Positions 49,506 through 59,202 of a DNA stretch of 64,000 bases are shown in pieces. The position numbers were made by a program, and so were the translations under genes. The notes beneath the pieces were generated by a model. The model made no database searches and had not been told where the DNA came from. It saw nothing but the letters and a program-made list of their open reading frames with translations. Location: contig NZ_BCZK01000006.1 of the NCBI RefSeq assembly GCF_001598695.1, forward strand, positions 294,213 to 358,212, given 5' to 3'. The stretch is from Klebsiella oxytoca NBRC 105695 (GTDB lineage Bacteria; Pseudomonadota; Gammaproteobacteria; Enterobacterales; Enterobacteriaceae). Position 1 is the first letter of the stretch. Each line of letters starts with the position of its first letter.

Positions 49506-50801
49506 ATGACGCAATCATCATCGCGCGCCGGTACCTTCGGCGCTATTCTCCGCGTGACCAGCGGTAATTTTCTCGAGCAATTCGACTTTTTTCTGTTCGG
49601 TTTTTACGCCACCTACATCGCCAGAACGTTCTTTCCGGCGGAAAGTGAGTTTGCGGCGTTAATGCTCACCTTCGCCGTGTTTGGTTCGGGCTTCCTGATG
49701 CGCCCTATCGGGGCGATAGTGCTGGGGGCCTATATCGACAGAATCGGGCGGCGTAAAGGGCTGATGGTGACGCTGGCAATTATGGGCTGCGGGACACTGC
49801 TGATAGCACTGGTCCCCGGCTATCACGCCATCGGCGTTCTCGCCCCCATTCTGGTATTAGTCGGCCGTCTGCTGCAGGGATTCTCGGCGGGCGTAGAGCT
49901 CGGCGGCGTGTCGGTCTACCTGTCGGAAATCGCCACCCCGGGGAAAAAGGGGTTCTATACCAGCTGGCAATCCGCCAGCCAGCAGGTGGCTATCGTGGTC
50001 GCGGCGCTGATTGGCTACGCGCTGAACGAAACGCTTGGCCATGATGAGATCGCCGAATGGGGCTGGCGTATCCCCTTCTTTATTGGTTGTCTGATCATTC
50101 CGCTGATTTTTGTACTGCGGCGTTCGCTACAGGAAACCGAAGCTTTCCTGCAGCGTAAACATCGTCCTGATACCCGAGAAATCCTGAGCACGATTGTAAA
50201 AAACTGGCGCATCATCTCGGCGGGCACCTTACTGGTGGCGATGACCACGACCACTTTTTACTTTATTACCGTTTATACCCCAACCTACGGGAGAGCCGTG
50301 CTGCATCTGAGCGCTCGCGATAGCCTGCTGGTTACCATGCTGGTCGGTATCTCTAACTTTATCTGGTTACCGATTGGCGGGGCAATTTCTGACAGAATAG
50401 GCCGTCGTCCGGTGCTGATGGGCATCACCCTGCTGGCGCTGTTTACCACCTGGCCGGTGATGCACTGGCTCACCGCCGCGCCGGATTTTACCCGTATGAC
50501 GCTGGTCCTGCTCTGGTTCTCGTTTTTCTTCGGTATGTATAACGGCGCGATGGTCGCGGCGCTGACCGAAGTGATGCCGGTCTACGTCCGCACCGTGGGC
50601 TTTTCGTTAGCCTTTAGCCTCGCCACCGCTATCTTTGGCGGCCTGACGCCGGCTATTTCCACCGCGCTGGTCGAGATCACCGGGGATAAAAGCTCGCCGG
50701 GCTGGTGGCTGATGTGCGCTGCGCTATGCGGACTTGCCGCAACTGCCATGCTCTTTACTCGCCTGAGCCGCAGCTATCAGCCAGCAGAAATACCCCGCTA
50801 A
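49506..50801 (+). CDS. tcuC: Tricarballylate/citrate-proton symporter TcuC (MFS, MHS family)
   Basis: 431 residues with 12 membrane helices of the metabolite:H+ symporter type. The conserved [20 protein letters not shown] start, [20 protein letters not shown], and the loop between helices 6 and 7 ([20 protein letters not shown]) support this. It imports tricarballylate and probably citrate. 54 bases after tcuB, converging on chiQ. Confidence 0.92.
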   Translation: MTQSSSRAGTFGAILRVTSGNFLEQFDFFLFGFYATYIARTFFPAESEFAALMLTFAVFGSGFLMRPIGAIVLGAYIDRIGRRKGLMVTLAIMGCGTLLIALVPGYHAIGVLAPILVLVGRLLQGFSAGVELGGVSVYLSEIATPGKKGFYTSWQSASQQVAIVVAALIGYALNETLGHDEIAEWGWRIPFFIGCLIIPLIFVLRRSLQETEAFLQRKHRPDTREILSTIVKNWRIISAGTLLVAMTTTTFYFITVYTPTYGRAVLHLSARDSLLVTMLVGISNFIWLPIGGAISDRIGRRPVLMGITLLALFTTWPVMHWLTAAPDFTRMTLVLLWFSFFFGMYNGAMVAALTEVMPVYVRTVGFSLAFSLATAIFGGLTPAISTALVEITGDKSSPGWWLMCAALCGLAATAMLFTRLSRSYQPAEIPR

Positions 50802-50808
50802 AATAGCC

Positions 50809-50834
50809 GCGGGCGGAGTTTACGCTCCGCCCGC
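50809..50834. terminator. GC-rich stem-loop between tcuC and chiQ
   Basis: GCGGGCGGAG/CTCCGCCCGC, ten pairs with a six-base loop, between the converging tcuC and chiQ. T-runs on either side are short, so terminator strength is uncertain, though the position is right for both genes. Confidence 0.6.
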
Positions 50835-50854
50835 TTTGCCCCTCTCCGCCTGGA

Positions 50855-51187
50855 TTAACGGGGCGTATTGTTGCTGCGGATCTCTTTCCAGAGCTGGTCG
50901 CAGCGCGCCTGCACGGCCTGATCGTTACCGGTTTTGCGCGCCTGGATACACTGTTGATAGTCCAGCACCCGCACGCTTTCCTGGGTGGCGAACTGCTGGT
51001 GCTGTTTCTCCTGCTTAAGCACGTTCAGTACGCTCTGACAGGCTTCAACCTTATCCGGGTTCCCCTCCGCGCTAGTAATGCAGGCGCTGTAGGCGTCTCT
51101 CAACTTTGAGTCTTCTTTCGGCGCTGGCGACTGCGTACAGGCAACCAGACCTGTTGCCATAATGGCGACAAGCAGTAACTTCTTCAT
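50855..51187 (-). CDS. chiQ: ChiQ lipoprotein
   Basis: 110 residues. Lipoprotein signal peptide MKKLLLVAIMATGLVACTQ, with the lipobox LVAC and lipidated Cys17. The mature part is helical and Cys-rich (four further Cys). Formerly ybfN. Cotranscribed with chiP and proposed to help chitooligosaccharide uptake; no biochemical role is settled. It lies 47 bases after chiP. Confidence 0.92.
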   Translation of the reverse strand: MKKLLLVAIMATGLVACTQSPAPKEDSKLRDAYSACITSAEGNPDKVEACQSVLNVLKQEKQHQQFATQESVRVLDYQQCIQARKTGNDQAVQARCDQLWKEIRSNNTPR

Positions 51188-51234
51188 AAATAACCTCGGG
51201 ATATTGCGGCAGGCTCACGCCCGCCGCTCAGGCA

Positions 51235-52638
51235 TCAGAAAATGGTGAACGGTGCGATAACCATGAACTTCACGTCGCGCTCATCCTGGAAGATGTTGCC
51301 GTAACCGCCGCTCCAGCTCGGGATATCAGAGTGGTTGTCGTATTGCGTAAAGTGGAGTTTGAACAGCGTGCCCTTCGCGCGCCCTTCCTGAACGGTATAC
51401 ATGGCGTCCAGGCTATAGGCGGACTCTTCCAGGCGTTTATCCGGGTTGTAGTAGGCATCAGGCGAGGACATTCTGCCCGGCTTCGCATCCCAGGCATAGA
51501 CATAGGATGCACCGAAGGCCCAGCCCGGCATGTTCCAGTTCTTCATGTCATACATCGCGCCGAAGAACACCGCTTTTTCACCGTTGGCGTTGAAGTCCGA
51601 GCGGTTATCCCACCAGATATCCAGCCGACCGTTAGAAGAGGCGTAGGTTGGCGTCATACGCTGCAGGAAGTAGCCCTGCTGGCCGTCAGCTTTAACCCAG
51701 GTTCCTTCCAGACGCAGGTCCAGCACGTCGGCCACCTTATAGCCAAAGGTCAATGCCTGCAGCCACGCGGTGCCGTCATAAATATCGTTAGCCCCGCCGT
51801 TGCTGACTTTATCGCGGGTGCCGTAGAACTGATAGCTGGTGGTTAACGGCGTGCCTGCAACATCAAATTTATAGCTGGCTTTGGCAAAATACTGGTCGAT
51901 GTAACCCTGGGCCTGACCAAATGCCGCTTCCAGCACCAGGTCGTTTTTAAAATCATATTTGGCGCCGAGAGAGTGAAGGTAATCCACCTTGGTTTTCTTA
52001 TCGTTCTGGTAAAACTCATCCATCTCAATATGCCACGGCGCTTTATACTCGTTCGTCCACATATAGGAGAAACTCAGCGCGCCCGCGTCGCCATAGTCAA
52101 AATTAGCGCCGGCTTCCGCGCCCTGATAGGTGCCGGGCATAAAGCTCCAGTGCGGAGCCAACAGCGTTTGGCCGGTTGGCTGAATATAGCCCGCGCGCGC
52201 CCACGCCGGACCAAATTTAAATTTTGCGGCAGCTTTATACAGGCTGATCCCGCTCTTATCGCCGGAATAGTCTTCGTCGTAGGTTTTATTGCGCGAGGAG
52301 AAAGCGATTTCGTTCGGGTGACCGCTCTCGCTGCTTTCGCCCATTTCGATGGCGGTAAAGGCAGCAACGTCAATGCCGAACATATCGGCGGCGTAGCCGG
52401 ACTGGAAGTCGAGGTTGGCGTTCCAGGTAGAGTGCGACAGGTTAGTTTTATATTTGTCGCCGTCGGTCACATCTTTACGGTCGCGTTCACGTTGCCAGTA
52501 ATAGATGCCGCCGGTTAACGTTGAATCATCAATGAACCCTTCTGCTTTTGCATCCGGCACCATTGCAAATCCTGACAGGGCTGTGACACCGGCAATAGCC
52601 AGCGCCAGCGTACTACGTTTGCCACTAAACGTACGCAT
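51235..52638 (-). CDS. chiP: Chitoporin ChiP
   Basis: 467 residues from [17 protein letters not shown] (E. coli 468). The ATG two codons upstream lies within two bases of the AGAGGA site, so the inner ATG is preferred. Signal peptide of about 33 residues ending in a DAKA-E site; the rest is an OprD-like beta-barrel in the outer membrane ending in Phe (MVIAPFTIF). It takes up chitobiose and longer oligosaccharides. The leader contains a ChiX site overlapping the ribosome-binding site, and a NagC-type operator upstream. Confidence 0.97.
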   Translation of the reverse strand: MRTFSGKRSTLALAIAGVTALSGFAMVPDAKAEGFIDDSTLTGGIYYWQRERDRKDVTDGDKYKTNLSHSTWNANLDFQSGYAADMFGIDVAAFTAIEMGESSESGHPNEIAFSSRNKTYDEDYSGDKSGISLYKAAAKFKFGPAWARAGYIQPTGQTLLAPHWSFMPGTYQGAEAGANFDYGDAGALSFSYMWTNEYKAPWHIEMDEFYQNDKKTKVDYLHSLGAKYDFKNDLVLEAAFGQAQGYIDQYFAKASYKFDVAGTPLTTSYQFYGTRDKVSNGGANDIYDGTAWLQALTFGYKVADVLDLRLEGTWVKADGQQGYFLQRMTPTYASSNGRLDIWWDNRSDFNANGEKAVFFGAMYDMKNWNMPGWAFGASYVYAWDAKPGRMSSPDAYYNPDKRLEESAYSLDAMYTVQEGRAKGTLFKLHFTQYDNHSDIPSWSGGYGNIFQDERDVKFMVIAPFTIF

Positions 52639-52645
52639 ATGCATA

Positions 52646-52657
52646 TCCTCTTTGACG
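52646..52657 (-). promoter_or_regulatory. ChiX sRNA pairing site in the chiP leader
   Basis: On the mRNA strand CGTCAAAGAGGA runs into the ribosome-binding site of chiP. It is complementary to the seed of ChiX (UCCUCUUUGACG). In E. coli ChiX pairs in this way to repress chiP until chitosugars induce the chb trap RNA. Identification is by recalled ChiX sequence; the ChiX gene is not in the window. Confidence 0.75.
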
Positions 52658-52756
52658 TTTTAAAAGTGCGGTTACCAGGGGCAACACGCAAAAAATAAAA
52701 TAAAAATACTTTAAAAGTGGTGCGGTAAAAATTCGCATAACCACTGGCTATAGACT

Positions 52757-52777
52757 ATTTTTCGTGACGCGAATTAT
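52757..52777. promoter_or_regulatory. NagC operator candidate upstream of chiP
   Basis: ATTTTTCG and CGAATTAT flank TGACG, giving a near-palindrome that resembles the NagC box at nagE in this window (AATTAATTCG and CGCAAATTAAAT halves). It lies about 120 bases upstream of the chiP start. NagC repression of chiP is known in E. coli. Confidence 0.5.
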
Positions 52778-53029
52778 CAATCTCTTTCGCCGACCAAAGA
52801 TGAAGATTATGACAAAGCGCACATAATTTATGTCTTTTTGTTTCAGTCTTAGAAGTCACACATTTAGCGGGGGAAGTGCTTGCAAAAACTGACAAAATTA
52901 AGAGAAATGAAAGCGATTACATATTTCCAGGGGATAAAGAGAAAGGGTTAAAAATCGCGTTTATTACAATCTGTAAAAGAGATTAATTCGCATCGCGAAA
53001 ATATGAGATTTTAATTCTCTGATTCTGAA

Positions 53030-53057
53030 TAAAAAAAACGCCGCTGTAAGCGGCGTT
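53030..53057 (-). terminator. Terminator after glnS
   Basis: AACGCCGCT/AGCGGCGTT stem with a GTA loop (53037-53057) followed on the - strand by eight T residues. Confidence 0.9.
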
Positions 53058-53075
53058 GTCATTCGCGGCGGAGAA

Positions 53076-54743
53076 TTACGCGCCGGCTTTTGCCCATGTA
53101 TCGCGCAGACCGACGGTGCGGTTAAACACCAGATTGGTTGCGGTTGCATAGCGGCTATCCAGGCAGAAATACCCTTCGCGCTCGAACTGATACGCTTTTT
53201 CCGGCTGCGCCTGCGCCAGGCTTGGCTCGGCAAAACCCTGTTTGATAACCAGCGATTCCGGGTTCATCACCGAGAGGAAATCCTCCGCCGCGCCCGGGTT
53301 CGGTACGCTGAACAGGCGATCGTACAGACGGATTTCGACCGGCAGCGCGTGCGCCGCGCTCACCCAGTGAATCACGCCCTTCACCTTGCGACCGTCGGCC
53401 GGATCTTTGCTCAGGGTGTCGGCATCATAGGTACAGAAAATCGTGGTGATATTGCCTTCCGCATCTTTCTCCACGCGCTCCGCTTTGATGACGTAAGCAT
53501 TGCGCAGGCGAACTTCTTTGCCCAGCACCAGACGCTTGTACTGCTTGTTCGCTTCCTCGCGGAAGTCGGCGCGATCGATCCAGATTTCGCCGCTGAACGG
53601 CACCTCGCGGCTACCCATCTCCGGTTTATTGGGATGATTCGGCATAGTGACGATTTCGCTGCCGCCCTGCGGATAGTTTTCGATCACCAGCTTAACGGGG
53701 TCGATAACGGCCATGGCACGCGGAGCATTTTCGTTCAAATCTTCGCGGATGCAGGATTCCAGGGCAGCGATTTCGATAGTGTTGTCCTGCTTGGTCACGC
53801 CGATGCGTTTGCAGAACTCACGGATAGACTCAGCGGTATAGCCGCGACGGCGCAGGCCGGAAATGGTCGGCATACGCGGGTCATCCCAGCCTTCGACGTG
53901 TTTTTCCGTCACCAGCTGATTCAACTTACGCTTGGACATCACGGTGTATTCAAGGTTGAGGCGCGAGAATTCATACTGACGCGGATGCACGGGAATGCTG
54001 ATGTTATCCAGCACCCAATCGTACAGGCGGCGGTTATCCTGAAACTCGAGAGTACACAGAGAGTGGGTAATTCCTTCCAGCGCATCGCTGATGCAGTGGG
54101 TAAAGTCGTACATCGGGTAGATGCACCACTTGCTTCCGGTCTGATGGTGATCGGCAAACTTAATACGGTACAGTACCGGATCGCGCATCACGATAAACGG
54201 CGAAGCCATATCGATTTTCGCGCGCAGGCAGGCTTTACCCTCGGCAAATCCACCGCTACGCATTTTTTCAAACAGCGCCAGGTTCTCTTCCACGCTGCGA
54301 TCGCGATACGGGCTATTTTTACCCGGCTCTTTCAGGGTGCCGCGGTACTCACGGATCTCATCCGCTGACAGTTCATCAACGTAGGCCAGGCCTTTATTGA
54401 TTAATTCAACCGCATACTGGTGCAGCTGATCGAAATAATCAGACGAGTAGCAAACATCCCCGGACCAGTGGAAACCTAACCACTGCACGTCGTTTTTAAT
54501 CGACTCAACGTATTCGATATCTTCTTTCACCGGGTTGGTGTCATCGAAACGCAGGTTGCATTGGCCCTGGTAATCCTGAGCGATACCAAAGTTCAGGCAA
54601 ATAGATTTTGCGTGGCCAATGTGCAGATAGCCGTTCGGTTCCGGTGGAAAACGGGTATGAACGGTGGTGTGCTTACCAGTAGCCAGATCTTCATCAATGA
54701 TCTGACGAATAAAGTTAGTCGGGCGGGCTTCTGCCTCACTCAT
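53076..54743 (-). CDS. glnS: Glutaminyl-tRNA synthetase
   Basis: 555 residues, E. coli length. Class I synthetase that charges tRNA-Gln, four genes for which are expected in the operon at the right edge of the window. HIGH motif as [20 protein letters not shown]-type motif as VMSKRKL, and the C-terminal beta-barrel anticodon-binding domain. Starts [19 protein letters not shown]. Transcribed from the 54744-54863 gap after nagE. Confidence 0.98.
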   Translation of the reverse strand: MSEAEARPTNFIRQIIDEDLATGKHTTVHTRFPPEPNGYLHIGHAKSICLNFGIAQDYQGQCNLRFDDTNPVKEDIEYVESIKNDVQWLGFHWSGDVCYSSDYFDQLHQYAVELINKGLAYVDELSADEIREYRGTLKEPGKNSPYRDRSVEENLALFEKMRSGGFAEGKACLRAKIDMASPFIVMRDPVLYRIKFADHHQTGSKWCIYPMYDFTHCISDALEGITHSLCTLEFQDNRRLYDWVLDNISIPVHPRQYEFSRLNLEYTVMSKRKLNQLVTEKHVEGWDDPRMPTISGLRRRGYTAESIREFCKRIGVTKQDNTIEIAALESCIREDLNENAPRAMAVIDPVKLVIENYPQGGSEIVTMPNHPNKPEMGSREVPFSGEIWIDRADFREEANKQYKRLVLGKEVRLRNAYVIKAERVEKDAEGNITTIFCTYDADTLSKDPADGRKVKGVIHWVSAAHALPVEIRLYDRLFSVPNPGAAEDFLSVMNPESLVIKQGFAEPSLAQAQPEKAYQFEREGYFCLDSRYATATNLVFNRTVGLRDTWAKAGA

Positions 54744-54863
54744 CGTGGGTTCCTCAAAGCGTAAACAACGTATAACGGCACATGATCTTACAAGCAGGGC
54801 GTAGAGACAACTATTAGTTACGCAAAATACGTATCAGAAGGAGATTATGGGGTTGTTTGCGGT

Positions 54864-54894
54864 AAAAAAAAGCGGCGCAGGTTCGCTGCGCCGC
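54864..54894 (-). terminator. Terminator after nagE
   Basis: GCGGCGCAG/CTGCGCCGC stem with a five-base loop (54872-54894) followed on the - strand by eight T residues. Confidence 0.9.
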
Positions 54895-54920
54895 CGAGGC
54901 ATAAACGCCACTCAGGAGTC

Positions 54921-56873
54921 TTATTTGCCTTTAATTTCGTACAACGGCGTCTGGCCCGCTACAACCTTGCCGGTTGCCTGGATAACCAGCGCGCTGTAGT
55001 CGTCGCTGTTGCTGCATACGACCGGGCTAATCATCGAACGTGCGTTAGCGTTCAGGAACTCAAGATCCAGTTCCAGAATCGGCTGACCCGCTTTCACTTC
55101 CGCGCCCTCTTCCACCAGGCGTTTAAAGCCCTGGCCGTTAAGCGCAACGGTATCGATACCCATATGGACGACGATTTCCGCGCCGTTTTCCGTCTCCAGA
55201 CAGAAAGCATGGTTAGTGTTGAAAATCTTCACTACGGTGCCCGCTGCCGGCGCAACAACAATCTTATCGGTCGGTTTCACCGCCACGCCGTCGCCGACGG
55301 CTTTGCTGGCGAAGGCTTCATCCGGCACCTGCTCCAGGGCCACAATGTCGCCAGTAATCGGCGAAACAAGCGCTTCGACGGTTTTCGCGTTAGCGACGGC
55401 CTGCGGTTTAGCGGCCGGAGCGGCTGCGGGCGCGCTGTTTGAAGTCGCTGCTGCTGCGGCAACCGGGCCGCGGGCAACCACTTTCTTCATTTCATCACCG
55501 ACGGATTCGGCTTTCGCACCGACGATAACCTGGATGGTCTGCTTGTTCAGTTTAACCACACCGGAAGCACCGAGGCGCTTACAGGCCGCATCGTTTACCA
55601 GCGCGGAGTCCGCAACGGTCAGGCGCAGGCGGGTAATGCAGGCATCGATCGCTTTCAGGTTATCGGTACCGCCAACCGCCGCAATGTAGTTGGTCGCCAA
55701 CTGGGTTAAGCCCTCTTCGGTATTGCTGTTGGCTTCTTCAGTGACCACATCATCCACTTTATCTTCACGACCCGGCGTTTTCAGATTGAACATGCGGATT
55801 ACCGCGCTGAACAGCAGGAAGTAGATAACGAAGAAGACAACACCCATCACAATCAGCATCCAGACGTTCTTGCTGGCTGCCGGCAGGCTGTACATCAGAA
55901 CATAGTCGATAGCGCCTGCAGAGAAAGAGAAGCCCGCATGGATACCCAGCGCCGTCGCAACGAACAGGCTGATGCCGGTCAGGATAGCGTGCAGGAGATA
56001 CAGCAGCGGCGCCAGGAACATGAACAGGAATTCCAGCGGCTCAGTCACACCGGTCAGGAATGCGGTGATGGCAACCGACAGCAGCATACCGCCGACCATA
56101 GGACGACGCTCTTTAGGCGCCGCGAAGTACATCGCCAGCGCCGCGCCCGGCAGACCGAACATCATGATCGGGAAGAAGCCGGACATGAACATCCCCGCGG
56201 TGCCGTCACCGGCATAGAAGCGGTTGATATCACCGTGGAATACCGCCCCAGCAGCGTTAGTGAACTCACCAATCTGGAACCAGGCGATGGTGTTCAGCAC
56301 CTGGTGCAGACCCGTCGGGATCAGCAGACGGTTGATGAAACCAAAGATACCGGAGCCGAGCGCGCCCGCGCCGACAATCCATTCACCACCAGCATGGATG
56401 GCGTTCTGCACCGGCGGCCAGACGTAGCCGAAGATGGCTGCCAGTACCAGACAGAAGAAGCCGGTTGCGATCGGCACAAAGCGTTTGCCGCCGAAGAAGC
56501 TCAGGAAGTCAGGCAGTTTGATGCCCGACCAGCGGTTATACACAGCGCCGCCGACCAGACCGGTAATGATACCTGCCAGGACGCCCATGTTGATGGCCGG
56601 GTTGATGGTGACCATCGCTTTAGTCAATACGAAGTAACCTACCGCCCCCGCCAGCGCTGCGGCACCGGCGCTGTCTTTCGACCAGCTGGATGCAACACCG
56701 ATAGCGAAAATCAGCGCCAGGTTATCAAAGATTGCCCCGCCCGCCTGCGCGATAAACGAAATGTTAAGCAGATCGGGTTGCCCGAATCGCAGCAGCAGCG
56801 CCGCGACCGGCAGCACTGCGATAGGGAGCTGTAACGCCCTACCGAGTCGCTGGAAAAAACCTAAAATATTCAT
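54921..56873 (-). CDS. nagE: N-acetylglucosamine PTS permease (EIICBA)
   Basis: 650 residues (E. coli 648). EIIC membrane domain of about 1-365 with the sugar-binding motif GVTEPLEFLFMF. EIIB domain of about 385-470 with phosphocysteine Cys412 in LKAIDACITRLRL. An Ala/Pro-rich linker of about 470-495 leads to the EIIA domain with phospho-histidine His570 in EIVVHMGIDTV. It imports and phosphorylates N-acetylglucosamine. Divergent from nagB, sharing the NagC/CRP control region. Confidence 0.98.
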   Translation of the reverse strand: MNILGFFQRLGRALQLPIAVLPVAALLLRFGQPDLLNISFIAQAGGAIFDNLALIFAIGVASSWSKDSAGAAALAGAVGYFVLTKAMVTINPAINMGVLAGIITGLVGGAVYNRWSGIKLPDFLSFFGGKRFVPIATGFFCLVLAAIFGYVWPPVQNAIHAGGEWIVGAGALGSGIFGFINRLLIPTGLHQVLNTIAWFQIGEFTNAAGAVFHGDINRFYAGDGTAGMFMSGFFPIMMFGLPGAALAMYFAAPKERRPMVGGMLLSVAITAFLTGVTEPLEFLFMFLAPLLYLLHAILTGISLFVATALGIHAGFSFSAGAIDYVLMYSLPAASKNVWMLIVMGVVFFVIYFLLFSAVIRMFNLKTPGREDKVDDVVTEEANSNTEEGLTQLATNYIAAVGGTDNLKAIDACITRLRLTVADSALVNDAACKRLGASGVVKLNKQTIQVIVGAKAESVGDEMKKVVARGPVAAAAATSNSAPAAAPAAKPQAVANAKTVEALVSPITGDIVALEQVPDEAFASKAVGDGVAVKPTDKIVVAPAAGTVVKIFNTNHAFCLETENGAEIVVHMGIDTVALNGQGFKRLVEEGAEVKAGQPILELDLEFLNANARSMISPVVCSNSDDYSALVIQATGKVVAGQTPLYEIKGK

Positions 56874-56970
56874 CTTATTCCCCCTATGAGACCCCGTTGA
56901 GGCTCATTAAAGCCACTTTATTATTGTGTAACCTGGTTAAATTTTTAACTTACCTGCAAAGTGTCTGAAA

Positions 56971-56995
56971 AATTAATTCGTCTCGCAAATTAAAT
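56971..56995. promoter_or_regulatory. NagC operator, nagE side
   Basis: Half-sites AATTAATTCG and CGCAAATTAAAT are arranged as an inverted repeat, as in the E. coli nagE operator. The box is about 100 bases upstream of the nagE start. Confidence 0.75.
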
Positions 56996-57002
56996 GGCTA
57001 TT

Positions 57003-57024
57003 TTTTGTGACAATAGTCACCAAA
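57003..57024. promoter_or_regulatory. CRP site between nagE and nagB
   Basis: TGTGACAATAGTCACC with flanking T- and A-rich ends. Perfect TGTGA and near-perfect TCACC half-sites spaced six apart. CRP-cAMP activates both nagE and nagB in E. coli. Confidence 0.85.
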
Positions 57025-57065
57025 TATCGTATTAACCTCCGCCTTTGACTGGCTAACAACGAAAA

Positions 57066-57090
57066 CTTATTTTATCATTCAAAAAATCAA
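57066..57090. promoter_or_regulatory. NagC operator candidate, nagB side
   Basis: TTATTTT and AAAAAATCAA halves around TCATTC make an AT-rich inverted repeat at the position of the second NagC operator. Weaker match than the nagE-side box. Confidence 0.55.
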
Positions 57091-57185
57091 CACGGATTGA
57101 CCCCGGTCGGCGCAGTAACTGCAATACTCTTACTAGTATGCTGGCGCCAATCCGCCAGGTTCTAATTTAACTATTGAGGTGAACA

Positions 57186-57986
57186 ATGAGACTGATCCCC
57201 CTGGTAACTGCTGAACAAGTCGGTAAATGGGCTGCCCGGCATATCGTTAACCGCATCAACGCGTTCAAACCGACTGCAGACCGTCCGTTTGTCCTCGGTC
57301 TGCCTACCGGCGGTACGCCTCTGACCGCTTATAAAGCGCTGGTTGAGATGCACAAAGCAGGCCAGGTTAGTTTTAAGCATGTTGTGACCTTCAACATGGA
57401 TGAGTACGTTGGTCTGCCGAAAGATCACCCGGAAAGCTATCATAGCTTTATGCACCGCAACTTCTTTGATCACGTTGATATCCCGGCGGAAAATATTAAT
57501 CTGCTGAATGGTAACGCGCCGGATATTGATGCAGAATGCCGTCGTTATGAAGAAAAAATTCGTTCTTACGGTAAAATCCACCTGTTTATGGGCGGCGTGG
57601 GTAACGATGGCCACATCGCTTTTAACGAACCAGCCTCTTCTCTGGCTTCACGCACGCGTATTAAAACCCTGACCCACGATACTCGCGTAGCGAACTCCCG
57701 CTTCTTCGACGGCGACGTTGATCAGGTGCCGAAGTACGCGCTGACCGTTGGCGTGGGCACCCTGCTGGATGCGGAAGAAGTGATGATTCTGGTGCTGGGC
57801 CATCAGAAAGCGCTGGCGCTGCAGGCGGCGGTTGAAGGCAACGTTAACCATATGTGGACTATTACTTGTCTGCAGCTGCATCCGAAAGCCGTTGTGGTCT
57901 GCGATGAGCCGTCCACCATGGAACTAAAAGTTAAGACCCTGAAATATTTCAACGAATTAGAAGCTGAAAACATCAAAGGTCTGTAA
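57186..57986 (+). CDS. nagB: Glucosamine-6-phosphate deaminase
   Basis: 266 residues, E. coli length, preceded by GAGGTG. It converts glucosamine 6-phosphate to fructose 6-phosphate and ammonia; hexameric and activated by GlcNAc 6-phosphate. The substrate loop [15 protein letters not shown], base Asp72 ([16 protein letters not shown]), and [16 protein letters not shown] are present. First gene of nagBACD. A strong stem-loop (57996-58019) follows, with nagA beginning 60 bases on. Confidence 0.98.
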   Translation: MRLIPLVTAEQVGKWAARHIVNRINAFKPTADRPFVLGLPTGGTPLTAYKALVEMHKAGQVSFKHVVTFNMDEYVGLPKDHPESYHSFMHRNFFDHVDIPAENINLLNGNAPDIDAECRRYEEKIRSYGKIHLFMGGVGNDGHIAFNEPASSLASRTRIKTLTHDTRVANSRFFDGDVDQVPKYALTVGVGTLLDAEEVMILVLGHQKALALQAAVEGNVNHMWTITCLQLHPKAVVVCDEPSTMELKVKTLKYFNELEAENIKGL

Positions 57987-57995
57987 TGTAGTCTC

Positions 57996-58019
57996 GTCCC
58001 GCGGCTGCCCCCGCGGGAC
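57996..58019 (+). other. Stem-loop between nagB and nagA
   Basis: GTCCCGCGG/CCGCGGGAC, nine perfect pairs with a six-base loop. No T-run follows, so it probably protects nagB mRNA or marks a processing site rather than ending transcription. Confidence 0.65.
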
Positions 58020-58046
58020 AATCATTTTTGATAACCGGGGGTCGTA

Positions 58047-59195
58047 ATGTATGCATTAACCCAAGGCCGGATTTATACCGGTCATGAAATTCTGGATGAC
58101 CATGCGATTGTTATCGCCAATGGCCTTATCGAACGTATCTGTCCTCAAACAGAGCTGCCAACCGGTATCGAACAGCGCTCGGTTGATGGTGCAATCCTTG
58201 CCCCCGGTTTTATCGACGTCCAGCTTAACGGCTGCGGCGGCGTGCAGTTTAACGACACGGCGGACGCGGTGACCGTTGAAACGCTGGAAATTATGCAGAA
58301 AGCCAATGAACGCTCCGGCTGCACCAGCTATTTGCCCACCCTGATTACCGCCAGCGATGATCTGATGAAACAGGGCGTGCGCGTGATGCGTGAATACCTG
58401 CAAAAACATCCTCACCAGGCGCTGGGTCTGCATCTTGAAGGCCCGTGGCTGAATATTGTTAAAAAAGGCACCCACAATCCGGACTACGTACGTAAGCCGG
58501 ATGCCGCGCTGGTCGATTTCCTGTGTCAAAACGCGGATGTCATCACCAAAATCACCCTGGCGCCGGAACGCGTGGAACCAGAAGTGATCCGTAAACTGGT
58601 CGCGGCAGGCATCATCGTTTCCGCCGGTCACTCCAACGCGACGCTCAAAGAGGCAAAAGTCGGCTTCCGCTCCGGCATCACTTTCGCTACCCATCTGTTT
58701 AACGCCATGCCGTATATCACCGGCCGCGAACCGGGTCTCGCCGGCGCGATTTTCGACGAGCCGGATGTCTACTGCGGTATTATCGTCGATGGTATGCACG
58801 TCGATTACGCTAACGTTCGCCTCGCTAAACGCCTGAAAGGCGATAAGCTGTGTCTCGTTACTGATGCAACGGCTCCGGCAGGCGCCAATATTGAGCAGTT
58901 CATTTTTGCTGGTAAAACAATATACTACCGGAACGGCCTGTGCGTAGATGAGAACGGTACCCTCAGCGGGTCTTCATTGACCATGATTGAAGGGGTGCGT
59001 AACCTCGTTGAGCATTGCGGCATCGCGCTGGACGAAGCGTTACGTATGGCAACGCTCTACCCTTCCCGTGCGATTGGCGTAGACAAACAGTTGGGCTGCA
59101 TTGCCCCGGGGATGGTCGCTAACCTGACCGCATTTACCCGCGACTATAAAATCACCAAGACCATCGTTAATGGTAACGAGGTCGTCACTGAGTAA
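58047..59195 (+). CDS. nagA: N-acetylglucosamine-6-phosphate deacetylase
   Basis: 382 residues, E. coli length. Amidohydrolase that removes the acetyl group from GlcNAc 6-phosphate, giving the substrate of NagB. The metal-site segments are seen: HLEGPWLN with Glu131, [12 protein letters not shown] with His195, THLFNAMP with His216, and the catalytic Asp near 273 in [10 protein letters not shown]. Seven bases lie between its stop and nagC. Confidence 0.98.
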   Translation: MYALTQGRIYTGHEILDDHAIVIANGLIERICPQTELPTGIEQRSVDGAILAPGFIDVQLNGCGGVQFNDTADAVTVETLEIMQKANERSGCTSYLPTLITASDDLMKQGVRVMREYLQKHPHQALGLHLEGPWLNIVKKGTHNPDYVRKPDAALVDFLCQNADVITKITLAPERVEPEVIRKLVAAGIIVSAGHSNATLKEAKVGFRSGITFATHLFNAMPYITGREPGLAGAIFDEPDVYCGIIVDGMHVDYANVRLAKRLKGDKLCLVTDATAPAGANIEQFIFAGKTIYYRNGLCVDENGTLSGSSLTMIEGVRNLVEHCGIALDEALRMATLYPSRAIGVDKQLGCIAPGMVANLTAFTRDYKITKTIVNGNEVVTE

Positions 59196-59202
59196 GTAAA
59201 GT

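Larger units (their letters stand above)
52639..53075. promoter_or_regulatory. chiP upstream region and glnS 3' end, 437 bases
   Basis: Holds the chiP leader with its ChiX target (52646-52657), a NagC-like operator (52757-52777), an AT-rich promoter zone, and the glnS terminator (53030-53057). No gene is supported here. Confidence 0.65.
56874..57185. promoter_or_regulatory. nagE-nagB divergent control region, 312 bases
   Basis: AT-rich region with two NagC-type boxes (56971-56995 and 57066-57090) flanking a CRP site (57003-57024). This is the arrangement known in E. coli, where NagC bound at both operators loops the DNA and represses both promoters. Exact start sites were not assigned. Confidence 0.8.
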
